Of a DNA stretch of 8,149 nt, positions 1 through 6,332 are shown in pieces. The notes under the pieces were generated by a model. The model had not been told where the DNA came from and searched no databases. It saw only the letters and a program-made list of their open reading frames with translations. The DNA is from an uncultured Fibrobacter sp. (GTDB lineage Bacteria; Fibrobacterota; Fibrobacteria; Fibrobacterales; Fibrobacteraceae): the NCBI GenBank assembly GCA_947306025.1, contig CAMZFJ010000063.1:1-8149 (forward strand), written 5' to 3'. Made by a program: the position numbers and the translations under genes. Positions within the stretch are counted from its first letter, which is position 1. Each line of letters opens with the position of its first letter.

Positions 1-30
1 TGTCAAGATTAAGTTCTGCCAACTAATACT

Positions 31-1440
31 CTATCTCCTCTTCAATTCAGGATGTAAGGCGTAGTATTTCTTCTTGTCTTCGTACATGTTGTTGTCTGCT
101 TCGTGCAAGGCTCTGCGAATTTTGCCTCCTTTTTCATTGTAATAGAAACCGATGGCAAAACTGATGTAACCCGGAATCAGTGATTTTTGGCGGAGCGTTT
201 TGACTTTTGCTTCTAGTTCTTCTTTTGGCTTGTCGATAGCGATAATGAGGAATTCGTCACCACCGGCGCGGTAGCATTCGCAATCGGTGAATGTATCTTT
301 CAAAATAAAAGCCGCTTTTTTTAACAGCTCGTCGCCGGCATCGTGGCCCTGTTTGTCGTTGACTGGCTTGAGACCGTTCAGGTCTGCAAAAATCACGGAG
401 AGAGACTTGTATTTAAGCTCTCCATTGATGAACTGCGCAATTTTGTTGTTCATGGAATTGCGGTTCAAGAGGCCTGTCAAAAGGTCCTGGTTGCTGAGAA
501 TTTCGAGTTTGTTTAAAAGCTGATTATTGGATATTTCGGAAGCTACAAAAAATGCTGAAAGTTCGAGCGTTTCTCGGATGTACAGTATATTCGAGGCGTC
601 AAAGTTTGTCACCCACATAAAACCAATGATGGTTGTTCCGTACTGTAGCGGCAAAAGTATAAGGTTTTCGACTTTTGCATTGACGAGTGAATGGTACCAC
701 AGGGGGTTCATCTTGCGAGCCACTTCAAGATCTTCGCTGTTCTTTATCATCAAGCAGTAGCTGCCATTGAGAGCTTTAATCCATGATCTAGCGTAATTCG
801 TAAAGTTTTCGTTTTTGAATTCGCGAATGGAACGCTGGTTTGAATTTGGCTTCACGGAATCACTATATACAGACCACGTGTTATTGGTGAAGTCTGTTAG
901 CATAATGCAGCAATATCCTGCATCACAGCTTTTGCGAAGGCTCTCGGCAACTTCGTTCGCGGCTTTGCGCAAATCCTTGGCTCCACGGAGCTTTATGCAA
1001 GTTTGCAATACTGTAGTAGACGTCGTTGCCGAAATGTTCGACATTTCAGTGAGGTCTTCTTCGAACGAAAGCTCTTGGGAAAATGTGCAGTATGCTTTGT
1101 TAGGATCGTCGATGTTGAGAGGCATCATGTTCAGGTTGATACTGAAATCATAATACTCTGGGCGTATGTAAGCATGAATGGGCTTTTTCTTGATGGCGCA
1201 CTCATAGCAGAAGTTTTCGAACCTCAATTCCTTTTTCATGTAGCGTTCATAATTGCTACCGGGGACGAATTTTTCTTTAAAGATGACGTTGCCATTGTCA
1301 TCGACTTTTTCCATGGAACGGACATAAAGTTCATTACCAGCTTCAAGACGGATGGTTCCCGTCTTTCCGTTTCCACACTTCTCAACCGATACGATGCATG
1401 TCATCGTATGGAATCTCTCAACAAACTCTTGTAAATTCAT
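31..1440 (-). CDS. GGDEF-5: soluble diguanylate cyclase, type II (CxxC) paralog
   Basis: Predicted to make cyclic di-GMP from two GTP in the cytoplasm; no membrane segment or signal peptide is visible in the 469 residues. Residues about 1-125 form a PAS-like sensory region (fold inferred) with a C78-x-x-C81 pair followed by a KKPIHAYIRPE stretch. Residues about 140-305 look GAF-like. The GGDEF domain runs from about 315 to 465: DLLTGLLNR at 319-327, DLNGLK at 353-358, ND at 361-362, GHDAGD at 365-370, GGDEF at 393-397 and ADNNMYEDKK near the end. The four residues at the RxxD inhibitory-site position read FTDC, so that site is missing. It aligns with GGDEF-4 without gaps over all 469 residues, about 58% identical by hand count. 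It is the last gene of its block, 11 nt after the GGDEF-4 stop. That gap is A/T-only just before the ATG, with no Shine-Dalgarno sequence. W189 replaces a cysteine found in the other four copies. The sensed signal is unknown. Confidence 0.95.
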   Translation of the reverse strand: MNLQEFVERFHTMTCIVSVEKCGNGKTGTIRLEAGNELYVRSMEKVDDNGNVIFKEKFVPGSNYERYMKKELRFENFCYECAIKKKPIHAYIRPEYYDFSINLNMMPLNIDDPNKAYCTFSQELSFEEDLTEMSNISATTSTTVLQTCIKLRGAKDLRKAANEVAESLRKSCDAGYCCIMLTDFTNNTWSVYSDSVKPNSNQRSIREFKNENFTNYARSWIKALNGSYCLMIKNSEDLEVARKMNPLWYHSLVNAKVENLILLPLQYGTTIIGFMWVTNFDASNILYIRETLELSAFFVASEISNNQLLNKLEILSNQDLLTGLLNRNSMNNKIAQFINGELKYKSLSVIFADLNGLKPVNDKQGHDAGDELLKKAAFILKDTFTDCECYRAGGDEFLIIAIDKPKEELEAKVKTLRQKSLIPGYISFAIGFYYNEKGGKIRRALHEADNNMYEDKKKYYALHPELKRR

Positions 1441-1451
1441 TTTTTTATTTA

Positions 1452-2861
1452 TTATCGTTTTTTTAGTTCAGGATGCTTTGCATAGAACTGTTTTTTGTCT
1501 TCGTACATTCGAAGGTCTGCTTCGTGCATTGCAGTCCGGATGTCTCCGTTCTCATCACTATAGTAGAATCCCAGTGAGAAACTGACGTTATTAAGGTCTT
1601 GTGATTTTTCGTGAATTTTATTGACCTTGGCTTCGATAGGTTCTCTGGGGTGGTCGGTAATGATAACCAAGAATTCGTCACCACCGGCGCGGTAAACTGT
1701 ACCTTCTGTAAACGTTTCTTTTAAAATGGTAGATGCTTTTTTGAGCAACTCGTCACCGGCATCGTGGCCTTGGACGTCGTTGACCGGCTTGAGACCGTTC
1801 AGGTCGGCAAAGACAACTGCTAGCGACTTGTACGAAATCATTCCGTACAAGAATTGTGACACTCTATTGTTCATGGAATTTCTGTTCAGAATACCTGTCA
1901 GAAGATCCATGTTGCTAAGCATTTCGAGCCTGCTCAAAAGTTGGAAGTTGCCTAACTCGGAGGCGATAAAGAATGTCGAAATTTCAAGTGTTTCCTTTAT
2001 CTGCAATGTTTTGGTTGTGTCAAAATTTGTAACCCAGATAAAGCCTGCAATTGTATTGTTGAATTCAAGTGGTAATAAAACTAGACTGTCAACATTGGCT
2101 TTAGACAGGGATGCATACCAATTGGGATTTCTTTTTTTGATTGCTTCAAAGTCGTCTTCGCTTGCAAGCATCAAACAGTTGCTTCCGGCCAAAATATCGA
2201 CCCAAGTCTTTGCGTAATCGACAAAATTATTGGTCAAAATTCCACGAATGGAATGCTGGTTCGAACCTTCCCTGACGGAATCGCTAAATACAGAACAGGT
2301 ATGTTCGTTAAAGTCGGTTAGCAAAATGCAGCAGTAGTTGGCATCGCAGAGTTCTCGGATGTCGTTAAGGATTTCGTCCATGGTTTTCTGCATGTTCTGC
2401 GTACCACGGAGTTTAATACATGTCTTGAGAACGGATGATGCTGTTTCGACCGAGAGCTTGGACATGGCGTCATAGTCTACTTCGGGCGAAATATTTTGCG
2501 AATAAGTGCAATAAGCCTTTTTCGGGTCGTCTATATCCAGTGGCAACATGATTAAGTTGATGCAAAAATCAAAGTGCTCCGGACGGATGTATGCATGAAC
2601 AGGTTCTTTCTTGATGGCACACTGGTAGCAGAAGTGCTCGAAGTTCAATTCCTTCTTCATGTACTTTTCATAACTCGAACCGGGCTTGAACGGTTCGTTC
2701 GATATGGCATAACCATCGCGAATGGCTGTATTCGTTGCTTCGATGAATGCAGCGTTGGCGGCTTCGTAAAGAATACGCCCAAGTCTACCATCTTTGCGCT
2801 TTTCTACAGAAACAACGCAAGTCATTGAGTTAAAAGAATCAACAAACTTTTGCAAATCCAT
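1452..2861 (-). CDS. GGDEF-4: soluble diguanylate cyclase, type II (CxxC) paralog
   Basis: A 469-residue predicted diguanylate cyclase with the same layout as its neighbours. The PAS-like region (about 1-125) carries C78-x-x-C81 (CYQC) and then HAYIRPE. The GAF-like region (about 140-305) carries C172 and C177-C178. In the GGDEF domain (about 315-465) DLNGLK is at 353-358, NDVQGHDAGD at 361-370 and GGDEF at 393-397, all consistent with GTP and metal binding. The inhibitory RxxD position reads FTEG, so product inhibition through that site is not expected. The ATG is preceded by AGGAAG at a spacing of 8 nt, inside the end of GGDEF-3. The GGDEF-3 stop lies only 2 nt before this start, so translational coupling is likely. 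The protein is closest to GGDEF-5 and GGDEF-2. It shares with GGDEF-2 the stretches FNEH and SVFSDSV in the GAF-like part. Enzyme activity is inferred from motifs and the input signal is unknown. Confidence 0.95.
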   Translation of the reverse strand: MDLQKFVDSFNSMTCVVSVEKRKDGRLGRILYEAANAAFIEATNTAIRDGYAISNEPFKPGSSYEKYMKKELNFEHFCYQCAIKKEPVHAYIRPEHFDFCINLIMLPLDIDDPKKAYCTYSQNISPEVDYDAMSKLSVETASSVLKTCIKLRGTQNMQKTMDEILNDIRELCDANYCCILLTDFNEHTCSVFSDSVREGSNQHSIRGILTNNFVDYAKTWVDILAGSNCLMLASEDDFEAIKKRNPNWYASLSKANVDSLVLLPLEFNNTIAGFIWVTNFDTTKTLQIKETLEISTFFIASELGNFQLLSRLEMLSNMDLLTGILNRNSMNNRVSQFLYGMISYKSLAVVFADLNGLKPVNDVQGHDAGDELLKKASTILKETFTEGTVYRAGGDEFLVIITDHPREPIEAKVNKIHEKSQDLNNVSFSLGFYYSDENGDIRTAMHEADLRMYEDKKQFYAKHPELKKR

Positions 2862-2863
2862 AA

Positions 2864-4291
2864 TTAGCGCTTCCTATTTTCTGGGAATTTTGCATAGAAT
2901 TGTTTTTTATCTTCGTACATGCGAGCATCAGCCTCGCGCATTGCTGCCCGTATATCTCCATGGTTCTCGTCGTAGTAGAAACCGACAGCAAAGCTGACTG
3001 GCGTTTCTGGGTCCTCTGCCTTTTTACGCAAAACTTCGATTTGTGCTTCAATGACTTCTTTCGGTTTGTCCATCGCGATAACTACGAATTCGTCACCACC
3101 GGCGCGGTAAATTTCGCAATCAGGGAACGAGTCCTTCAATGCTGTGGCTGCGTTTTTCAGGAGCGTATCACCAGCGTTATGTCCATCGCCATCATTAACG
3201 GTTTTTAGGCCATTCAAGTCCGCAAAGACAATTCCGAACTTGTCTGGCATCCGTTCCCGACCGCTTACAATCTTCAGTACTCGATTATTCATGGCGTTGC
3301 GGTTCTTGACCCCAGTCAAAAGATCTGTAGAACTCAGCATTTCCAGTTTCTGTAGCAACTGGTAGTTTACAATTTCAGAAGCGATAAAGAACGTTGTCAG
3401 TTCAAGGGTTTCCTTGATGTGATCGGTATCTTTAATGTCAAAGTTCGTAGACCAGATAAAGCCAATGACTTCATTGTTGTATTGGAGCGGGAAAAGTACG
3501 AGGCTCTCTATGCCTGCTTCTCGCATGGATTTGCACCAACGAGGATTGCGTGCTTTGACTGCATCCATGTCATCATCATTTTTAATGATAAGGCAGTTGC
3601 TTCCGCCAATTGTTTCTACCCAAGTTTTCACAAGTTCTGTAAACGAGTCGTTCAAGTATTCTAGGAGTGAGCGCGGGACAACATTAGGATCGCAGCTTTC
3701 ACTCAGCAAAGAACAAGTGTTTTCCTTAAAATCTGTCAACATGATGCAGCAGAAACTAGCTCCGCAAATGATGCGGATATCGTTGATGACTTCGTCCATG
3801 GTCTGGAGAAAGTTCTTGGTGCTGCGAAGCTTGATGCAAGTTTTCAAGACATCAGATGTGGTTTTTGCCGAAAGGTTTGCCATTTGATCTACACTGGCTT
3901 CGGTCGAAACTTCTTGCGTGTAGGTGCAGTAGCACTTGTTTGGATCGTCAAATTCAAGGGGTAGACTAAATATGTTAAACCATACATCGAACCTGTCGGG
4001 GTGGATGTAGGCATGCATCGGCTTCTTGTTGACGGCACTATTGAAAATGAAATGTTCAAAGTTCAGGTCTTTGGGAATATAAGCGGTGTATTCCTGACCG
4101 GGAACGAACTTGTTGCCGAAGGGCATATCGATAGGATTATCGCTGTTTCTTTCGTACGATGCCATATACGCCTTATTACCGACTTCTATGCGCATCTTCC
4201 CGTAGCTTCCATCGGGATTTTTTTCAACAGACATGATACAGGTCATCGAGTCGAACTGATTAACGTATTCCTGTAATTCCTGTAGATCCAT
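2864..4291 (-). CDS. GGDEF-3: soluble diguanylate cyclase, type I paralog, first gene of the left block
   Basis: A 475-residue predicted cyclic di-GMP synthase. The N-terminus has three more residues than its sister GGDEF-1 (MDLQELQEYVNQF). The PAS-like region lacks the CxxC pair: the aligned residues are FNSA (83-86), followed by NKKPMHAYIHPD. The GAF-like region carries C176 and C181-C182. In the GGDEF domain DLNGLK is at 358-363, NDGDGHNAGD at 366-375 and GGDEF at 398-402. The RxxD position reads FPDC, so the inhibitory site is absent. It is about 74% identical to GGDEF-1 over the GAF-like and GGDEF parts (hand count over 330 positions). The hallmark RERMPD insert between NRNAMNN and FADLNG is shared with GGDEF-1 (RERMPN). 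The start is well supported: AAGGAG lies 5 nt before the ATG. The gene is divergent from the HsdR_N-like gene and heads the block GGDEF-3, -4, -5. Confidence 0.95.
   Translation of the reverse strand: MDLQELQEYVNQFDSMTCIMSVEKNPDGSYGKMRIEVGNKAYMASYERNSDNPIDMPFGNKFVPGQEYTAYIPKDLNFEHFIFNSAVNKKPMHAYIHPDRFDVWFNIFSLPLEFDDPNKCYCTYTQEVSTEASVDQMANLSAKTTSDVLKTCIKLRSTKNFLQTMDEVINDIRIICGASFCCIMLTDFKENTCSLLSESCDPNVVPRSLLEYLNDSFTELVKTWVETIGGSNCLIIKNDDDMDAVKARNPRWCKSMREAGIESLVLFPLQYNNEVIGFIWSTNFDIKDTDHIKETLELTTFFIASEIVNYQLLQKLEMLSSTDLLTGVKNRNAMNNRVLKIVSGRERMPDKFGIVFADLNGLKTVNDGDGHNAGDTLLKNAATALKDSFPDCEIYRAGGDEFVVIAMDKPKEVIEAQIEVLRKKAEDPETPVSFAVGFYYDENHGDIRAAMREADARMYEDKKQFYAKFPENRKR
2870..2875 (-). promoter_or_regulatory. 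Shine-Dalgarno sequence of GGDEF-4
   Basis: AGGAAG lies 8 nt before the ATG at 2861, inside the last codons of GGDEF-3. It supports the chosen start and coupled translation. Confidence 0.6.
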
Positions 4292-4296
4292 AATAT

Positions 4297-4302
4297 CTCC
4301 TT
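4297..4302 (-). promoter_or_regulatory. Shine-Dalgarno sequence of GGDEF-3
   Basis: AAGGAG lies 5 nt before the ATG at 4291. It is the strongest ribosome binding site in the window and fixes the start of the left block. Confidence 0.75.
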
Positions 4303-4395
4303 CTTTGGCAATAAAAGGCTCTTATAAAAATAATATGAAAAGATAGATTTGGGTGTGTTATATGTCGCTTTTTTTCATAAATTTGACTTCAAAAG

Positions 4396-4411
4396 GGTGA
4401 TTTTCCTCACA
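4396..4411. promoter_or_regulatory. TGTGA-N6-TCACC palindrome, CRP/FNR-superfamily-like operator candidate
   Basis: Read on the minus strand, positions 4411-4396 give TGTGA, six bases, then TCACC. This is a palindrome with GTGA/TCAC arms and CRP-type spacing. It lies 116 nt before the GGDEF-3 start and 29 nt before the ATG of the divergent HsdR_N-like gene, so it could act on either. A related but imperfect block lies before GGDEF-1. Whether the organism has a regulator of this type is not visible here. Confidence 0.35.
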
Positions 4412-4439
4412 TCTGGTAAGGTTTCTGTATTTAAAACTT

Positions 4440-4856
4440 ATGATTCACAATTTGATTTATGACCCGATTCGCAAAAAAGAAGTTCCCTTGACACCTGAAG
4501 AGCAGGTACGACAGGCGACCGTTCGATTTTTGCTGGATGTGGTGAAAGTTCCTGAACATCTGATTGCGGTGGAGTTTCCGCTATCGGCTGTTGAACCGAA
4601 AACGGCGGATCGTGTAGATATCATGGTGCATAATTTCAGGGCGGGAGCGAGCCTTGAAAAGCCTTGGCTCCTAGTGGAATGCAAGGCTCCCGGTGAATAC
4701 ACGTGGCCGGTGTTGCAGCAGCAGTTGAACAAGTATTTACAGGTGCTGACGCCGAATTACGTGATGCTTGCGCTTGGCGATTGCGTGCGCTTTTTTGCTC
4801 TGGATCCAGAGACTCGTCGTTTTGCAAAAATTGACAACTTGCCTCTATTCGGGTAG
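4440..4856 (+). CDS. Stand-alone HsdR N-terminal-like protein (PD-(D/E)xK nuclease fold)
   Basis: A 138-residue protein resembling the N-terminal nuclease domain of type I restriction HsdR subunits (HSDR_N_2-like family, recognised by pattern and not by search). A charged N-terminal part (LTPEEQVRQATVRFLL, 17-32) is followed by a core with RVDIMV (58-63, D60) and LVECKAP (78-84, E80 and K82). D60, E80 and K82 match the D...ExK metal-binding triad. A QQQLNKYL helix (93-100) and the strand VMLALGDCVRFFAL (108-121) follow. There is no helicase motor domain, and no hsdM or hsdS gene lies nearby, so restriction activity should not be assumed. Single-domain proteins of this type are common chromosomal genes of unknown role, notably in Bacteroidetes. 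It is the only gene in the window facing right besides the minus-strand genes around it, and it splits the GGDEF array. No Shine-Dalgarno sequence sits at normal distance: TAAGG is about 18 nt before the ATG, and no later in-frame ATG leaves the domain whole. Confidence 0.85.
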   Translation: MIHNLIYDPIRKKEVPLTPEEQVRQATVRFLLDVVKVPEHLIAVEFPLSAVEPKTADRVDIMVHNFRAGASLEKPWLLVECKAPGEYTWPVLQQQLNKYLQVLTPNYVMLALGDCVRFFALDPETRRFAKIDNLPLFG

Positions 4857-4916
4857 CCGTAATCGTTCGAAACGTATTGGTCGATTTACAGGCCTGGTTG
4901 CTTGCGCGTCTAGTGG
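4857..4916. other. Convergent gap between the HsdR_N-like gene and GGDEF-2
   Basis: These 60 nt separate two stop codons facing each other. I find no gene. A weak possible plus-strand terminator runs from 4904 to 4936: GCGC at 4904-4907, GCGC at 4923-4926, then a T-rich run at 4927-4936 inside the end of GGDEF-2. The 4-bp stem makes it doubtful. No counterpart is seen for the minus-strand genes. Confidence 0.2.
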
Positions 4917-6332
4917 CTAAAGGCGCTTTCTTTTTTCGGGATGTCGCAAGTAGAATTGTTTCTTATCTTCGTACATGCGTATATCGGCTTCGTGCATGGC
5001 TGTACGGATATCGCCACCTTTTTCGTTGTAATAAAAGCCAAGTGAGAAGCTTACTTTATCTGTATCTTCTGAATCTTTGCGTATTTTTTTGACTTTTGCT
5101 TCGATGTCTTCCTTGGGTTGATCAAGAATGATTATTAGGAATTCATCGCCGCCGGCGCGGTAGATTTCGCTTTTGTTGAAAGCCGATTTTAGCGTTGCTG
5201 CTGCATTTTTTAGTAATTCATCGCCAGCATCATGCCCAAATTCGTCGTTCACGGGCTTTAACCCGTTTAGGTCGGCAAATATGACTGCAAGAGATTTGTA
5301 TTGCACTGTTCCGTTTATGAACTTGGAAACTCTATTGTTCATAGAATTGCGGTTTTGTACACCTGTCAACAAATCCATGTTGCTGAGCAATTCAAGCCTT
5401 CCGACAAGCTGGTAGTTTGCTATTTCGGAGGCTACAAAGAATGTTGTCAATTCGAGCGTTTCCTTGATGCTCAATGTATTTGATACATCGAAATTCGAAA
5501 CCCAGATAAAACCTAGAATTGCATTGTTGTATTCTAGGGGCAAAAGCACAAGGCTTTCGACATTAGCGTTGGTGAGGGATGTATGCCAGTTTGGATACTG
5601 TTGCTTGATTGTTTCGAGGTCTTCCTTGTTTTTGATTATCAAACAACTGCTGCGGGCAAGGAGGTGGAGCCAGCTTTTGGCGTAGTCCACGAAGTCTTCT
5701 GTCAAATAGTCTCGGATGGAACGGTGGTGCGAATTCACCTTGACCGAGTCGCTAAACACGGAACAGCTATGCTCGTTAAAGTTTGTCAGTAGGACGCAGC
5801 AGTAGCTTGCTCCGCAAATTTTGCGGATATCTTCGATGACTTCGTCCATGGTCTTTTGCAAGTTCGTGGCGCCGCGGAGTTTGATACATGTTTTTAAAAC
5901 GCTTTTGGACGTTTCTGCCGAAAGTTTTGATTCTTCGCTGGGCTGGATTTCTTCTGAAATTTCCTGCGACAAGGTGCAATACGCCTTTTCCGGATCTTCG
6001 ATTCCCAAGGGGAGTAACACCATGCTTATCTGAATGTTGGATTGTTCCGGTTGGAGAAATGCTTGGACCGGTTTTTGCTCAATGGCGCACTCATGGCAGC
6101 ATCGTTCGAAATTCAATGCTTTGGGCATGAACCGCTCGTAATTGGAACCTGGTTCAAATTTTGTTTCAAAACTTGATTTGCCATTCCCGTTCAACTTTTG
6201 TAGAAATTCGATATAGCGCTTGTTGGCTAATTCTATACGAATAGTTCCTGCGATTCCGTCGTTTCTTTTTTCGACAGAAAGGATGCAGGCCATGGAGTTA
6301 AATTGTTCAATAAAATTCTGTAAATCTTTCAT
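4917..6332 (-). CDS. GGDEF-2: soluble diguanylate cyclase, type II (CxxC) paralog
   Basis: A 471-residue predicted cyclic di-GMP synthase, second gene of the right block. The PAS-like region has C78-C79-H-E-C82, the type II CxxC pair with an extra cysteine. The next stretch reads KPVQAFLQPE, where the other four paralogs have HAY, so a histidine kept elsewhere is lost here. The GAF-like region has C173, C178-C179 and C190. In the GGDEF domain DLNGLK is at 354-359, NDEFGHDAGD at 362-371 and GGDEF at 394-398. The RxxD position reads FNKS, so no inhibitory site is present. The ATG directly follows the TAG stop of GGDEF-1 with no base between. AGGA lies 8 nt before the ATG, inside the GGDEF-1 reading frame, which supports both the start and translational coupling. 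The gene converges on the HsdR_N-like gene with 60 nt between the stops. No coiled coil or membrane segment is visible. Confidence 0.95.
   Translation of the reverse strand: MKDLQNFIEQFNSMACILSVEKRNDGIAGTIRIELANKRYIEFLQKLNGNGKSSFETKFEPGSNYERFMPKALNFERCCHECAIEQKPVQAFLQPEQSNIQISMVLLPLGIEDPEKAYCTLSQEISEEIQPSEESKLSAETSKSVLKTCIKLRGATNLQKTMDEVIEDIRKICGASYCCVLLTNFNEHSCSVFSDSVKVNSHHRSIRDYLTEDFVDYAKSWLHLLARSSCLIIKNKEDLETIKQQYPNWHTSLTNANVESLVLLPLEYNNAILGFIWVSNFDVSNTLSIKETLELTTFFVASEIANYQLVGRLELLSNMDLLTGVQNRNSMNNRVSKFINGTVQYKSLAVIFADLNGLKPVNDEFGHDAGDELLKNAAATLKSAFNKSEIYRAGGDEFLIIILDQPKEDIEAKVKKIRKDSEDTDKVSFSLGFYYNEKGGDIRTAMHEADIRMYEDKKQFYLRHPEKRKRL

Larger units (their letters stand above)
4292..4439. 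promoter_or_regulatory. Divergent intergenic region holding the GGDEF-3 leader and the HsdR_N-like gene promoter
   Basis: This 148-nt AT-rich gap lies between two divergent starts, so it should hold promoters for both strands. On the minus strand, towards GGDEF-3, I see the palindrome TGTGA-N6-TCACC, a possible -10 box TATAAC (4362-4357), an AT-rich TTATTTTTATA box (4333-4323) and AAGGAG (4302-4297). No good -35 hexamer is spaced correctly from TATAAC. On the plus strand, TTGACT (4383-4388) looks like a -35 box but lacks a matching -10. Exact start sites are not determined. Confidence 0.5.

Noticed and set aside
1463..1684. Short minus-strand frames overlapping the 3' ends of GGDEF-4 and GGDEF-3, which could suggest frameshifted or nested genes.
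   Set aside because: The main frames are complete from start to stop with all motifs in order, so the overlapping frames are chance.
3435..3887. A 150-codon open frame on the plus strand opposite GGDEF-3, and similar antisense frames opposite the other copies.
   Set aside because: They recur at the same places in each paralog because they mirror conserved codons of the real genes (for example opposite the DLNGLK region), and they have no recognisable domain or leader.
4904..4936. Possible intrinsic terminator after the HsdR_N-like gene (GCGC arms with a T-rich tail).
   Set aside because: The stem is only 4 bp and the tail lies in the coding end of GGDEF-2; kept only as a weak remark.
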